A stretch of 51,997 bases of DNA from Clostridiales bacterium (GCA_017545245.1 JAFWPB010000062.1:1-51997), one strand, 5' to 3'. Counted from the first letter of the stretch, positions 18,006 through 30,213 are shown. Notes: generated from the letters alone by a model not told the origin. Made by a program: numbers and translations.

Positions 18006-19290
18006 TACTGCTGTTTCTGCACCAGAGGTGCTTGCTCCGGCGGGTAATCTCGAAAAGCTCAAGACCGCTGTCGCTTACGGTGCGGATGCAGTTTACATGT
18101 CCGGAAAACAGTTTGGCCTTCGTACATTCAGCGATAACTTTACCCATGATGAGATGAAGGAAGGCGTCGAATATGCACATGCGCACGGCGTGAAGTGTTA
18201 CTGTACCATGAATGTCATGGCACACGAAGCCGATATTCATGCTGTAGATGACGAGATTCTGTTTCTTTCATCTATCGGCATGGATGCATTGATTATTTCC
18301 GATGCCGGTATTTTCCGTAAAGTCCGCCGTCTTGCACCGGACATGGAAATCCATATCAGCACCCAGGCCAGTGTAACGAACAGCGAAGGCTGTATGTTCT
18401 GGTATGAACTGGGAGCCAAGCGGGTAGTGCTTGCACGTGAACTGACTTTGCAGGAAATCGTAGAGATCCGTAAAGCGATTCCTGCGGATCTTGAACTGGA
18501 ATGCTTCGTACATGGTGCTATGTGCGTTTCCTATTCCGGAAGATGTCTTCTTTCCAACTATTTTACAGGCCGTTCCGCGAATAGCGGAAGCTGTGCCCAG
18601 CCGTGCCGCTGGGGGTACTATGTTGTAGAAGAGAAACGTCTCGAAGCCCCGCTTCCAATCCAGGAAGATGAACGTGGTACATATATCTTTAATTCGAAAG
18701 ATATATGCATGATCGAACATATTCCGGAACTGATTTCAGCCGGTATTACAAGCTTCAAGATCGAAGGCCGCATCAAGGGTGCTTTTTACGCAGCAAGCGT
18801 GACTAAAGCATATCGTGAAGCCGTAGACCTGTATATGAACGATCCACAAGGGTATAAGGAAGATCCGCGCTGGCAGGAGCTCCTGAACCGCACAGTGCAC
18901 CGGGAGTTCGCTACGGGATTCTTTTACGATAAACCTGGAGAGAATGCCCAGATCTTCCCGGATAAGACATACCACCGCCCGGCTTTTGTAGTGGGTGTAG
19001 TACAAGGGTATGATCCGGAAAAGGGCTGCGCTGTCGTTTCCCAGAGAAACAAGATGTTTAAAGGTGATACACTTCATGTACTTATGCCGGAAGGCTACAG
19101 TGAGCCAATCGTAGCCGCAGAACTTTGGGACGAAGAGATGAATCCGATTGAATCTACGCCACACTCGGAGATGAAGTATTACCTTAAGGTGGACCACCCA
19201 CTTCCAGAGTTTTCATTCTTGAGCCGTGACGGAGATAAAGACGAAGGCATTTTTAAAAGCGGAGAGCAGCCTGCACAAACGAAGCGATAA
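17995..19290 (+). CDS. U32 family peptidase, probable tRNA hydroxylation protein (TrhP-like)
   Basis: The 431-residue protein starts at ATG 17995 after GGAGG and carries the U32 signature ECFVHGAMCVSYSGRCLLS plus a downstream cysteine pair SCAQPCRW. These cysteines are thought to bind an iron-sulfur cluster in the TrhP/RlhA branch. TrhP proteins make 5-hydroxyuridine in tRNA in a prephenate-dependent way. Only one U32 gene is present, whereas Bacillus has two adjacent. The peptidase label is historical. The call to TrhP rather than another U32 group rests on length and on the mltG neighbour. Confidence 0.88.
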   Translation: MRVDTAVSAPEVLAPAGNLEKLKTAVAYGADAVYMSGKQFGLRTFSDNFTHDEMKEGVEYAHAHGVKCYCTMNVMAHEADIHAVDDEILFLSSIGMDALIISDAGIFRKVRRLAPDMEIHISTQASVTNSEGCMFWYELGAKRVVLARELTLQEIVEIRKAIPADLELECFVHGAMCVSYSGRCLLSNYFTGRSANSGSCAQPCRWGYYVVEEKRLEAPLPIQEDERGTYIFNSKDICMIEHIPELISAGITSFKIEGRIKGAFYAASVTKAYREAVDLYMNDPQGYKEDPRWQELLNRTVHREFATGFFYDKPGENAQIFPDKTYHRPAFVVGVVQGYDPEKGCAVVSQRNKMFKGDTLHVLMPEGYSEPIVAAELWDEEMNPIESTPHSEMKYYLKVDHPLPEFSFLSRDGDKDEGIFKSGEQPAQTKR

Positions 19291-19340
19291 AAACAGCTGT
19301 CCTGTATCAGAAATCTTGTTGAAAACCCGTCAAGGGGCAA

Positions 19341-20354
19341 TTACGCCCGAATCCAGCAAAGAACCAGAAAAGCAATACCGAAGAAAAATCCAATTCGGAA
19401 GTGATGCCAGAGCGGAATGGCCAAAGGCTTTGCTTCCTCGGTATTACAGTGTTCATCTTCATTTCTCTGCAGATAGCGATAGTAGCGGAGCTGCCTGAAA
19501 AGAACCAGCATCATGACAATACCGATCACAAGGGAGATGTAGGATGCATAAAGGACTGTACGGCTGTAGTCGATGGTGTTTTGTACGCTGGCAGGATCCT
19601 GTGAAGATATGACGTTCGAAAGAAGTTTCGTGGCACAGAATATGCCAAGACGCATCGCACAGGAACAGAGAACATTTCCAGAATAATAACGCACTGCTGA
19701 AGCACAGATACCAACAATCAGATATACGATCAGATCCAGATGGTTCGTGGCGAAGAATGCACTTAACAGCGCAGGAACAGGAATACGTACCCACCATTTG
19801 TCAGGAAGCACCGAGAAAACGAGTCCACGGAAGAAAAGCTCTTCCACGATCAAGGGGAGAAGTACGCTGATAATGAAGATCAAGGCCAGTCCCATGACCG
19901 AAGACTCGGTAGTGACAAAATAATAAAGCCGTGAAGGGATCGGATTCTCAAGCTGCAGTTCCAGGAAAATAAAGAGGTTATGGAGACTCGTGCCAAGGAG
20001 CATAGCCGGAAAACCAACCAGGAAGCTCATGAAAAATGCACCTAAACCCGGATTTCGACCCCATAGATGGTGTTCCTGGATCTTGAAATGCTCACTGACC
20101 AGAACGAAGATCAGAAGAAGCATCATAAGACGCACTAAGGTAACGACAGAATAGCCAATCAGAGAGGTCTTCGAGAAGAAAAGCCTGTCGTCAGGAATAG
20201 ACTGCCAGAGCGTCTGAATAAGAAGAGAAGAGCCAAATGCGGTCATTAAAAGAAGCCCGAGATCCGGATATTTTGGAAGCCGGAGAAACGGGTAGATCCG
20301 ATGACACCAGATGAATTTGATCACAGATAATACGCTGCGCTGCTGTTCTTCCAT
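19341..20354 (-). CDS. CPBP family intramembrane metalloprotease
   Basis: This polytopic protein of about 337 residues has roughly eight membrane segments and the CPBP/Abi motifs EELFFRG (EExxxR type) and FATNHLD, which supply the zinc-binding Glu and His residues. Family members include Rce1-like prenyl-protein proteases and bacteriocin self-immunity proteins. I choose the ATG at 20354 because AGGAG lies six bases upstream; a second ATG six bases earlier is too close. It follows the prepilin peptidase gene directly in the same direction, so the two are probably cotranscribed. The substrate is unknown. Confidence 0.9.
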   Translation of the reverse strand: MEEQQRSVLSVIKFIWCHRIYPFLRLPKYPDLGLLLMTAFGSSLLIQTLWQSIPDDRLFFSKTSLIGYSVVTLVRLMMLLLIFVLVSEHFKIQEHHLWGRNPGLGAFFMSFLVGFPAMLLGTSLHNLFIFLELQLENPIPSRLYYFVTTESSVMGLALIFIISVLLPLIVEELFFRGLVFSVLPDKWWVRIPVPALLSAFFATNHLDLIVYLIVGICASAVRYYSGNVLCSCAMRLGIFCATKLLSNVISSQDPASVQNTIDYSRTVLYASYISLVIGIVMMLVLFRQLRYYRYLQRNEDEHCNTEEAKPLAIPLWHHFRIGFFFGIAFLVLCWIRA

Positions 20355-20363
20355 GCCCATCTC

Positions 20364-21245
20364 CTACACGTTGCTGATGATCGGGCTGACATAACGCTGG
20401 AAAAGATCAAGGAAAAACGGCTCGTACAGCAGGAAAAGAACTGTTCCCAGAACGAGAAACGGTCCGAAAGCGAGGTAATCCGGGTCATCCGCGAAATGCA
20501 TCTCGCGCTTTTTCTTCAGAAGCTTTTTCCTGGCCAATGCCGGATCCGGGCTTTCACGTATCGCTTTTTCTTCTGCAGCGATACGAAGACGCTTGCGGAT
20601 CAGAAGCGGAACGGCGAAGAAAGCAGCGGAGATAAAGGCGATGAATACTACAGCGATAAGACCTCTGACTCCGGTAAGAAGTCCGCACAGAAACAGAAGT
20701 TTGACGTCGCCCATGCCCATGGCCTCCGTTTTCGCAATAACCGAGGAAAGAAAGCCTATGAGGAACAAGATGCCGGCACCGATCAAGGCACCCAGCAGAC
20801 GGTTGATGATGAAGTAATACCAGGATTTCGAGGCTTCGATCCAGATATTGCCGTTTACAAAGTCAGTTACGAAATACAAAGCAGAGAGTGCAATGTTCAA
20901 AATGATGATATGGTCCGGAATGATGCGGTTTAGAACATCGGACATGACTATGACCGTAAATCCGGGCAGTAAAAGAAGGAGTGCGACGACCCGCATCAGC
21001 TTCGAAAAACTCATAAAGTCCGGATAAAAGTAGGAGGAAACAAAGACAAGAACGGCGTATACCACAGCGAATATTGCGATATGGAATGGTTTGAGACGCT
21101 TGGAAAGACGGACATTCTCCGCATTGGGATCGAAATCGTAATCTTGAAGCCACGCTTCAGGCATTTTATTAAAGATAAAAAAAGCCGGAACAGCCATCAC
21201 TGCCGCAATCAGCGCGAGGACAAGGGCTTCTGTGGTTTGGGTCAT
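20364..21245 (-). CDS. A24 family prepilin peptidase
   Basis: The 293-residue membrane protein has the two catalytic aspartates of type IV prepilin peptidases: the first in SDVLNRIIPDH and the second in the GMGDVKLL (GxGD) motif. The N-terminal methylase-type domain with paired CxxC cysteines, common in PilD, is absent, so it may cleave without methylating or belong to the shorter TadV/ComC-like group. The ATG at 21245 has TGGAGG upstream. The frame stays open beyond it to 21668, but that part is antisense to the glycogen phosphorylase tail. No pilin genes lie in the window. Confidence 0.93.
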   Translation of the reverse strand: MTQTTEALVLALIAAVMAVPAFFIFNKMPEAWLQDYDFDPNAENVRLSKRLKPFHIAIFAVVYAVLVFVSSYFYPDFMSFSKLMRVVALLLLLPGFTVIVMSDVLNRIIPDHIIILNIALSALYFVTDFVNGNIWIEASKSWYYFIINRLLGALIGAGILFLIGFLSSVIAKTEAMGMGDVKLLFLCGLLTGVRGLIAVVFIAFISAAFFAVPLLIRKRLRIAAEEKAIRESPDPALARKKLLKKKREMHFADDPDYLAFGPFLVLGTVLFLLYEPFFLDLFQRYVSPIISNV

Positions 21246-21288
21246 GCGTTTGCCTCCAAAAAAATCATATATATAAGAATACATTGAT

Positions 21289-21316
21289 TTGCAAGAATTG
21301 TGAAGTCTGCTAAAAT
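21289..21316 (+). promoter_or_regulatory. promoter of glgP
   Basis: TTGCAA (21289-21294) and TAAAAT (21311-21316) are spaced by 16 bp, about 45 bases upstream of the ATG. Confidence 0.55.
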
Positions 21317-21360
21317 AACAAATGGTTTTATTACCAATGGGGAAAAGGAGGTGCAACGTT

Positions 21361-23973
21361 ATGAGTGAACGTGCACAGAAGAAAGAATCAACAAAGAAGG
21401 TAGTAAAGAAGTCCACAACAAAGGCGGCTGCAGCTAAGACTCCGGCAAAAGCTTCGGCTAAGACAGCAGCAAAGAAACCTGCTGCAAAAGCTCCTGCAAA
21501 GAAAGCAGCGGTGAAGGCGGCTGAACCAAAAGCAGAAGCAAAGAAAACAGCTGTTTCCAAGAAGCCGTTGACTGTGGATCCGACGAAAGTCCATAACATT
21601 TCAGCCAAAGAGTTGCAGGATATGGTCGCTTTCCAGGTAAAAGCCTGCTCCGGAAAGAGCGCTGACAAGGGAACCGCCAGAGACTACTGGCTGGCTTTGT
21701 CCAGAACGATCGTAGAGATCATGGCAGATGACTGGGAAAAGACAAGAGAGAAGTACGGTAAGGTCCGTCAGGCTCATTATTTCTCTGCAGAATTCTTGGT
21801 TGGACGTTCCATGCTGAACAATCTTGTAAACTTAGGTATTTATGAGCAGGCAGTGGAAGCCATGAAGAGCTTCGGCATCAACCTGACAGATCTTTTGGAA
21901 GAGGAGACCGACGCTGCACTGGGTAACGGTGGTCTTGGCCGTCTGGCAGCCTGCTTCCTGGATTCCTGTGCGACACTGGATCTTCCGGTCACCGGTTATG
22001 GTATCCTCTACCGTTACGGTCTGTTCCGTCAGACATTTGAGAATGGTTTCCAGAGAGAGCATCCGGATTCCTGGATGGAGAATGGTTATCCGTTCGTTAT
22101 TCCTAGATACGAGGATAAGGTTCGCGTACACTTTAATGACTTTGACGTATGGGCGATCCCATGCGATATGCCGATCACCGGCTATAACACACACAACGTA
22201 AATCGTCTGCGTCTCTGGAAGTGTGAACCGGCTCAGGAGTTCGACTTTAATCTCTTTAACTCCCAGCGTTTCGATGACGCCGTGATTGAGAGAAACCGCG
22301 TAAACGATATTTACCGTGTGCTTTATCCGAATGACACATCTTACGATGGTAAGGTACTCCGTGTCCGTCAGCAGTATTTCTTCGTATCCGCTTCACTCCA
22401 GGATATCGTAAGAAACTACAAGGCTGTACACGGCAACGATTTCAGCAAGTTCGCCGAACTCAACAGCATCCAGCTGAACGATACTCACCCGGTTATTGGT
22501 ATTCCGGAACTGATGCGTATCCTCGTAGACGAGAACGGCGTAAGATGGGAAGATGCATGGGAAATCGTTAGAAATACATTTGCTTATACCAACCACACGA
22601 TCATGGCTGAGGCTCTGGAGAAGTGGGACTGCAATATTTTCCGCTTCCTGTTCCCGAGAATCTTCGAGATCGTCGAGGGTATCAACAATCAGCAGAGAGC
22701 CCAGTTCTTCGAAAAGGGCATGTATTCCGAGTTGGTTGACCGTCTGTCGATCCTTTCCGACGGTAAGGTCCAGATGGCCTGGATGGCAATCTACGGTTCC
22801 TACTCCGTTAACGGCGTAGCTGCTCTGCACACAGAGATCCTTAAGAGAGATACTCTTAAAGAGTGGTACGAGATCTATCCGGAGAAGTTCTCCAATAAGA
22901 CAAATGGCGTTACCCCAAGAAGATGGCTCCGTGTATGCGACCAGGATCTGGCTGCTCTTATCACTGACCTCCTCGGTAACGAAGACTGGGTAACCGACCT
23001 CGATCAGCTCAAGAAACTCGAGAAGTATGCTGACGATAAGAAGGTCATGGATCGCTTCCTCAAGGTTAAGCGTGGTAATAAGGTAGCTCTTTGCAACCAC
23101 CTCGAAAAGACAAAGGGAATCAAGGTCAACCCGGATTCTATCTTCGACGTACAGATCAAGCGTCTGCATGAGTACAAGAGACAGCTCCTGAACGCTATTT
23201 ATGCTCTGAACCTGTATGACCGTATCAAAGAGAACCCGAAGCTCGATATGCCGCCGGTTACCGTATTCTTCGGTGCAAAGGCTGCTCCTGGCTACTTCCG
23301 TGCCAAGGCGATCATCAAGTTCATCAACGAGATCGCTAAGATGATCGACAACGATCCGGATATGGATGGCCGTCTGAAGGTCGTATTCATCGAGAACTAC
23401 AACGTAAGTAACGGTGAGAAGCTCTTCCCGGCAGCAGATATTTCTGAGCAGATCTCTACAGCAGGTCTTGAGGCTTCCGGTACAGGTAACATGAAGTTCA
23501 TGATGAACGGTGCCGTTACTTTGGGTACATGGGATGGTGCAAACGTTGAGATCGCACAGTCTGTAGGTGATGACAATGTTTACATCTTCGGCTGCCGTGT
23601 TGAGGATATGGAAGCAACACGTGCTTATTACAATCCGAAGTGGCAGTACGAGAACATCCCTGGCCTGAAGAAAGTACTTGACCGTCTTGTCGATGGTTCT
23701 TTCAACGATGAAGGAACAGGTATGTTCCAGGATCTCTTCAATGGTCTTATCTACGGCAGCAACTGGCAGCCAGGTGATACCTACTATGTGCTTGGTGATT
23801 TCGACGATTACAGAAAGACAAGAGACCAGGCATACAAGGATTATCAGAACCGTATGGCATGGGCTAAGAAGTGCTGGCTCAACATCTGCAATTCCGGTAA
23901 GTTCTCTTCCGATAGAACGATCAAGGAATATGCAAAGGGAATCTGGAAGATTAAACCGGCAAAGATCAAGTAA
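21361..23973 (+). CDS. glgP: glycogen/maltodextrin phosphorylase with histone-H1-like N-terminal tail
   Basis: The 870-residue enzyme releases glucose-1-phosphate from alpha-1,4-glucans. The catalytic core runs from about residue 85 and is complete: ALGNGGLGRLAACFLDS, the KRLHEYKRQLLN stretch and the PLP-lysine region EASGTGNMKFMMNG. Before it is an added tail of about 75 residues made almost entirely of Lys, Ala, Pro and Thr (AAKTPAKASAKTAAKKPAAK repeats), as in histone H1 C-tails. The ATG at 21361 has a perfect AAAGGAGGTG site, and the tail is in frame with no better start after it, so it appears to be translated. The core is the length usual for the family. Confidence 0.96.
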   Translation: MSERAQKKESTKKVVKKSTTKAAAAKTPAKASAKTAAKKPAAKAPAKKAAVKAAEPKAEAKKTAVSKKPLTVDPTKVHNISAKELQDMVAFQVKACSGKSADKGTARDYWLALSRTIVEIMADDWEKTREKYGKVRQAHYFSAEFLVGRSMLNNLVNLGIYEQAVEAMKSFGINLTDLLEEETDAALGNGGLGRLAACFLDSCATLDLPVTGYGILYRYGLFRQTFENGFQREHPDSWMENGYPFVIPRYEDKVRVHFNDFDVWAIPCDMPITGYNTHNVNRLRLWKCEPAQEFDFNLFNSQRFDDAVIERNRVNDIYRVLYPNDTSYDGKVLRVRQQYFFVSASLQDIVRNYKAVHGNDFSKFAELNSIQLNDTHPVIGIPELMRILVDENGVRWEDAWEIVRNTFAYTNHTIMAEALEKWDCNIFRFLFPRIFEIVEGINNQQRAQFFEKGMYSELVDRLSILSDGKVQMAWMAIYGSYSVNGVAALHTEILKRDTLKEWYEIYPEKFSNKTNGVTPRRWLRVCDQDLAALITDLLGNEDWVTDLDQLKKLEKYADDKKVMDRFLKVKRGNKVALCNHLEKTKGIKVNPDSIFDVQIKRLHEYKRQLLNAIYALNLYDRIKENPKLDMPPVTVFFGAKAAPGYFRAKAIIKFINEIAKMIDNDPDMDGRLKVVFIENYNVSNGEKLFPAADISEQISTAGLEASGTGNMKFMMNGAVTLGTWDGANVEIAQSVGDDNVYIFGCRVEDMEATRAYYNPKWQYENIPGLKKVLDRLVDGSFNDEGTGMFQDLFNGLIYGSNWQPGDTYYVLGDFDDYRKTRDQAYKDYQNRMAWAKKCWLNICNSGKFSSDRTIKEYAKGIWKIKPAKIK

Positions 23974-24006
23974 CGCGAAGATCGTTTAAGTAAGACAAAG
24001 AAAAAG

Positions 24007-24065
24007 CACCTTCTTGTGCTGTCCTCGGGTCAAGGCCCTGCGGAGGCACGGCGAAGGTGTTTTTT
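24007..24065. terminator. bidirectional terminator after glgP
   Basis: CACCTTC (24007-24013) pairs with GAAGGTG (24053-24059), with an A-run before and six T residues after. The large loop holds a second helix (GTGC...GCAC). The minus-strand reading also ends in a T-run, so it could serve the convergent phosphoesterase gene too. It sits inside a wider inverted repeat, ACGCGAAGAT (23973-23982) and ATCTTCGCGT (24081-24090). Confidence 0.8.
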
Positions 24066-24164
24066 CTTTCCTCTCGAATAATCTTCGCGTTCTTTTCTTC
24101 AACGGTGATGTTTGCGGAGGCTCGGCGGAAACCCGGAGAACTTTTTTTCGTCTAAGGTGAATAC

Positions 24165-25058
24165 TTAGATATGAAACTTGAGGATATGAATTTCCGGGCG
24201 GGCACGGAAGCGGATCGGAAGGGCGCCGCAGCCGACGCCTTTGGAGATGAGACCGGTTAATCCGCGGAAGGTAAAAGGACCGCCGAGAATGTTTTCTTCG
24301 AGTGCGATCTTATCGTAGCGGAGAAGTTTATATTCCAGCGTGAAGGGAAGATGTACCTGACCGCCGTGCAGGTGGCCGGAGAGCTGGTAATCGAAGGGAA
24401 GATCGGTTCTTCCGGTATAGTCCGGGAGACTGTAGATAAAGTCAGGATTGTGGACTAAAAGAAGACGGAACCCTTCGTAGTCGGAGAAATCCTTCGGAAT
24501 CTTCGGCCAGACGCGGTTTTCGCGGCCACTGTCATACAGGCCGCAAAGTGCAAATTTTGTGCCGTTAATGTTGATCTCGCGCCAGTTGTCCCGTAACAGG
24601 ATCACGCCCATATCTTCGTAGAAATGGTCTTCCATCTTCGAGTCGTGGTTTCCGTAAATGGCGTAGAGATCGATATTTTTCTCTTTCAGGGCCTTGGCTG
24701 TTTCTCTCAGCATGGGAAGATCAGTCGGTGTGACATGGTGGTGTAGACAGCAGTCTCCGCCAAAAAGAACCAGATCGCAGTTATGCTTAATGAATTCGGA
24801 GTACACCCGGTTGGGTTTGAAATGACAGAATCTGCCGTGTGAATCAGAGAAGAAACCAATCGTGACGATAGAACCTGGAGCCGATGCTTTTGAAGAGGAA
24901 TCCTCCTTTTTCTCTGAAGTGCGTGTAGAAGGATAGATATCCTGGATATCTATTTTCAGGTTACTTGCCTCGAGAAAGGAATAGATCAGAAGGATAATCC
25001 CCGTGATCAAGCCAAAACCGAGTATACAAAGCAAAATGGTGCCCAACGTTGGATTCAT
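24165..25058 (-). CDS. membrane-anchored metallophosphoesterase
   Basis: The 297-residue protein has one N-terminal membrane helix at about 5-26, a Ser/Lys-rich linker and a calcineurin-like phosphoesterase domain. The metal-binding blocks are SDSHG, GGDCC, GNHD, VHNPD and GHLHGGQ, in the order typical of YkuE-like enzymes. It probably hydrolyses a phosphoester at the outer face of the membrane (lipid-linked or nucleotide substrates in relatives). The ATG at 25058 has CGGAGA upstream; a longer frame to 25112 lacks such a site. Convergent with glgP. Confidence 0.9.
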   Translation of the reverse strand: MNPTLGTILLCILGFGLITGIILLIYSFLEASNLKIDIQDIYPSTRTSEKKEDSSSKASAPGSIVTIGFFSDSHGRFCHFKPNRVYSEFIKHNCDLVLFGGDCCLHHHVTPTDLPMLRETAKALKEKNIDLYAIYGNHDSKMEDHFYEDMGVILLRDNWREININGTKFALCGLYDSGRENRVWPKIPKDFSDYEGFRLLLVHNPDFIYSLPDYTGRTDLPFDYQLSGHLHGGQVHLPFTLEYKLLRYDKIALEENILGGPFTFRGLTGLISKGVGCGALPIRFRARPEIHILKFHI

Positions 25059-25166
25059 TTCGTTTCTCCGAGAATTTATAGTACTAAATATAATAGCATA
25101 TGTTATAATCATTGAGTATTGAAAGAATTGTCAGGAGCGATCCTGGCAGGAAGGCAGGAAAAAGAA

Positions 25167-25403
25167 ATGGCAGAGATTAAGTCTGAAGTCGTAAAAGAGA
25201 TTGGTATCTTGTCGACAAGTAAATCAAACTGGAATCGTGAAGTGAATATTATCCGTTGGAATGACGGAAAGCCGAAGCTGGACATCCGTGACTGGGCTCC
25301 GGAGCATGAACGTGCAGGTAAGGGCATCACTTTGACTGCGGAGGAAGTGGCTGTTCTTAAGGAACTTCTTGCAGATTACGATCCATACGAGTTTGAAGAC
25401 TAA
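25167..25403 (+). CDS. YdbC/PC4-like single-stranded DNA-binding protein
   Basis: The 78-residue protein begins MAEIKSEVVKEIGILS and contains the WNREVNIIRWNDGKPKLDIRDW strand pattern of the YdbC family, a bacterial relative of the transcription coactivator PC4 that binds single-stranded nucleic acid. The ATG at 25167 has GCAGGAA upstream; in-frame codons before it lack a site. TATAAT at 25104-25109 may be its -10 element. It may be the first gene of the run through ligA. Confidence 0.85.
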   Translation: MAEIKSEVVKEIGILSTSKSNWNREVNIIRWNDGKPKLDIRDWAPEHERAGKGITLTAEEVAVLKELLADYDPYEFED

Positions 25404-25423
25404 TTTAATCGGAGTGAGAGAAA

Positions 25424-28702
<3,279 letters not shown>

Positions 28703-28706
<4 letters not shown>

Positions 28707-29113
28707 GTTACTTCTGGGCGAATCTGGGTGCACATCTGCTGATCAGCCTCCTGCTTTTGATCGTGTTCCTGAAGGCTGCCAAAAACACGCAGCAGAATCG
28801 TTGGAGCAGAGGGTTTCTTTATCTGATTCCTGTTGTACTCATGATCATTCTCCTGGTTCAGCTTGCTGTTTTTTCCATCCCCAGAGTGCTTGATACGACG
28901 TGTGTTCTCCGTTCGACATATCATGTCCATACGGGAACGATCGAGAAGATCAACTATTTTAAAAACCACATTACTGTAGACGGGAAAACATTCTATGTGA
29001 ATCCATTCGATTTTGAACTTAATGAAGGCGATGAAGTGGTTGTCAAATATACGCCTTATGCCCATTATGCATATTCGATGGAGCTGGCTGTTGAGGATGA
29101 ACCGGAGAGCTGA
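28703..29113 (+). CDS. two-helix membrane protein with small C-terminal beta domain
   Basis: The 136-residue protein has two membrane helices (about 8-25 and 38-60) followed by a domain of about 70 residues with a strand pattern (HTGTIEKINYFKNHITVDGK, EGDEVVVKYTPYA) resembling a small OB/SH3-like fold. I do not recognise the family. The ATG at 28703 overlaps the cyclo-ligase stop and has GGGGAAAGGATGG upstream. The terminator hairpin starts within its stop region. Confidence 0.75.
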
Positions 29114-29129
29114 GCCGGTTCTCTTTTTT
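29099..29129 (+). terminator. terminator of the ydbC-ligA run
   Basis: GAACCGG (29099-29105) pairs with CCGGTTC (29115-29121) and T residues follow at 29124-29129. The stop codon of the preceding gene lies in the loop. Confidence 0.85.
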
Positions 29130-29207
29130 CAAAATAGTGCTTATATGATATAGACTTGCAGTTTTGCAGGTGCTTTAATAGAGAAAAAACATTTGGAGTG
29201 GTTGTAT

Positions 29208-29813
29208 ATGAGTAGTTTCGGAGGAGTAGTTTCCGAGGCGCGGTCTTCATACAAACACAAGGATCCGAATGAATATGGTTTTTATATTGCTTGTGATGAT
29301 AGAGCGATTCTGAATTGTGTGAATTCCATGCTTCTGAATAATGGTGTTCTCGGCCTCAGCGACACCGACGGCAAGATGCATTATCTTATCGACGGACGCA
29401 GGGGGAAGGAGTATGCAGCGATGCAGGTCGCGCAGCATGTGAGATTTTTCCAGGAGAAAGATACTGGTCCGCAAGAGGTGGATCATGCTTATGTATATTT
29501 CGCGATCGATACGGTCTTGAAAAAGAACGGGTTTGATCCGACGTTAGTGGGTTCACAGATCCTCAGATATCTGCTTTTCAAGCTTGTTGAGGAACCTGTG
29601 CTTCTTCGAAGTGTGTCGAAACTTCTGTATCCGAAGGCGTATCAGGTCTTCCGTATGACTCCGTCACAAGTTGAGAGAAATATCCGATATGCGATGAAGA
29701 AGCGGACAAAGCAGGGAGAGAAAGCGCGTGTTGTGACGGTGATCCGGCATCTTCTGGATGCCTCGATGGAGGAGATGTTCAGAAGTTATGGCCGGGCAGG
29801 TCAGGCAAAATAA
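29208..29813 (+). CDS. orphan Spo0A C-terminal-domain-like regulator
   Basis: The ATG at 29208 (GGAG upstream) gives 201 residues. Residues of about 95-175 resemble the Spo0A DNA-binding effector domain: YFAIDTVLKKNGFDPTLVGS, then LLRSVSKLLYPKAYQVF and MTPSQVERNIRYAMKK, matching the helix order and the conserved SRVERAIRHAIE-type recognition helix. The N-terminal 90 residues are not a complete receiver: no Asp-rich phosphorylation pocket is visible. It may be a diverged sporulation-type regulator working without phosphorylation. Recognition of the C-terminal domain is fairly good; the function is inferred. A bidirectional terminator separates it from the convergent HU gene. Confidence 0.75.
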   Translation: MSSFGGVVSEARSSYKHKDPNEYGFYIACDDRAILNCVNSMLLNNGVLGLSDTDGKMHYLIDGRRGKEYAAMQVAQHVRFFQEKDTGPQEVDHAYVYFAIDTVLKKNGFDPTLVGSQILRYLLFKLVEEPVLLRSVSKLLYPKAYQVFRMTPSQVERNIRYAMKKRTKQGEKARVVTVIRHLLDASMEEMFRSYGRAGQAK

Positions 29814-29844
29814 AAAGACTGCCTCATTAGAGACAGTCTTTTTT
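29814..29844. terminator. bidirectional terminator between the Spo0A-like gene and HU
   Basis: AAAGACTG (29814-29821) pairs with CAGTCTTT (29834-29841) with an inner CTC/GAG pairing; T-runs flank it on both strands. Confidence 0.88.
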
Positions 29845-29863
29845 GCTTTCGATTGAACAAAAA

Positions 29864-30148
29864 TTACTTCTTGTTAACCTTGTCCTTCAGGCCCTTACCA
29901 GCCTTGAAAACAGGAGCCTTAGAAGCAGGAATGTCGATAACTTCCTTTGTGCTCGGGTTGCGACCCTTACGAGCTGCACGCTTCTTTGTCTCGAATGTAC
30001 CGAAACCAACGAGAACAACCTTCTCCGGCTTCTTAGCAGCGAGAGCATCGCCGATAGCATCGAGTGTAGCGTTGATAGCTGCCTCAGCATCCTTCTTTGT
30101 CAACTTTGTTGACTTTGCAACTGCATCAATAAGTTCTGATTTATTCAT
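29864..30148 (-). CDS. hup: DNA-binding protein HU
   Basis: The 94-residue protein is a complete HU: MNKSELIDAVAKSTKLTKKD at the start, the VGFGTFE turn and the arm GRNPSTKEVIDIPASK with the DNA-intercalating proline region. It bends and compacts DNA. The start has GAAGGAGGC upstream and a near-consensus promoter, suggesting strong expression. Confidence 0.98.
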   Translation of the reverse strand: MNKSELIDAVAKSTKLTKKDAEAAINATLDAIGDALAAKKPEKVVLVGFGTFETKKRAARKGRNPSTKEVIDIPASKAPVFKAGKGLKDKVNKK

Positions 30149-30184
30149 ATTCAATGCCTCCTTCAGGGCTTTATTAACAATCGT

Positions 30185-30213
30185 TATTATGAACGTCAAA
30201 TCGCCTATTGTCA
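30185..30213 (-). promoter_or_regulatory. sigma-A promoter of hup
   Basis: Read on the minus strand, TTGACA (30213-30208) and CATAAT (30190-30185) are spaced by exactly 17 bp, about 37 bases from the start codon. Confidence 0.85.

Noticed and set aside
21246..21668. Upstream extension of the prepilin peptidase frame
   Set aside because: It is antisense to the Lys/Ala-rich glgP tail, which produces an Ala/Phe-rich shadow. The real start is at 21245 with GGAGG.
22393..23169. Minus-strand frame of 258 residues inside glgP
   Set aside because: It is antisense to the phosphorylase core and has no protein motif.
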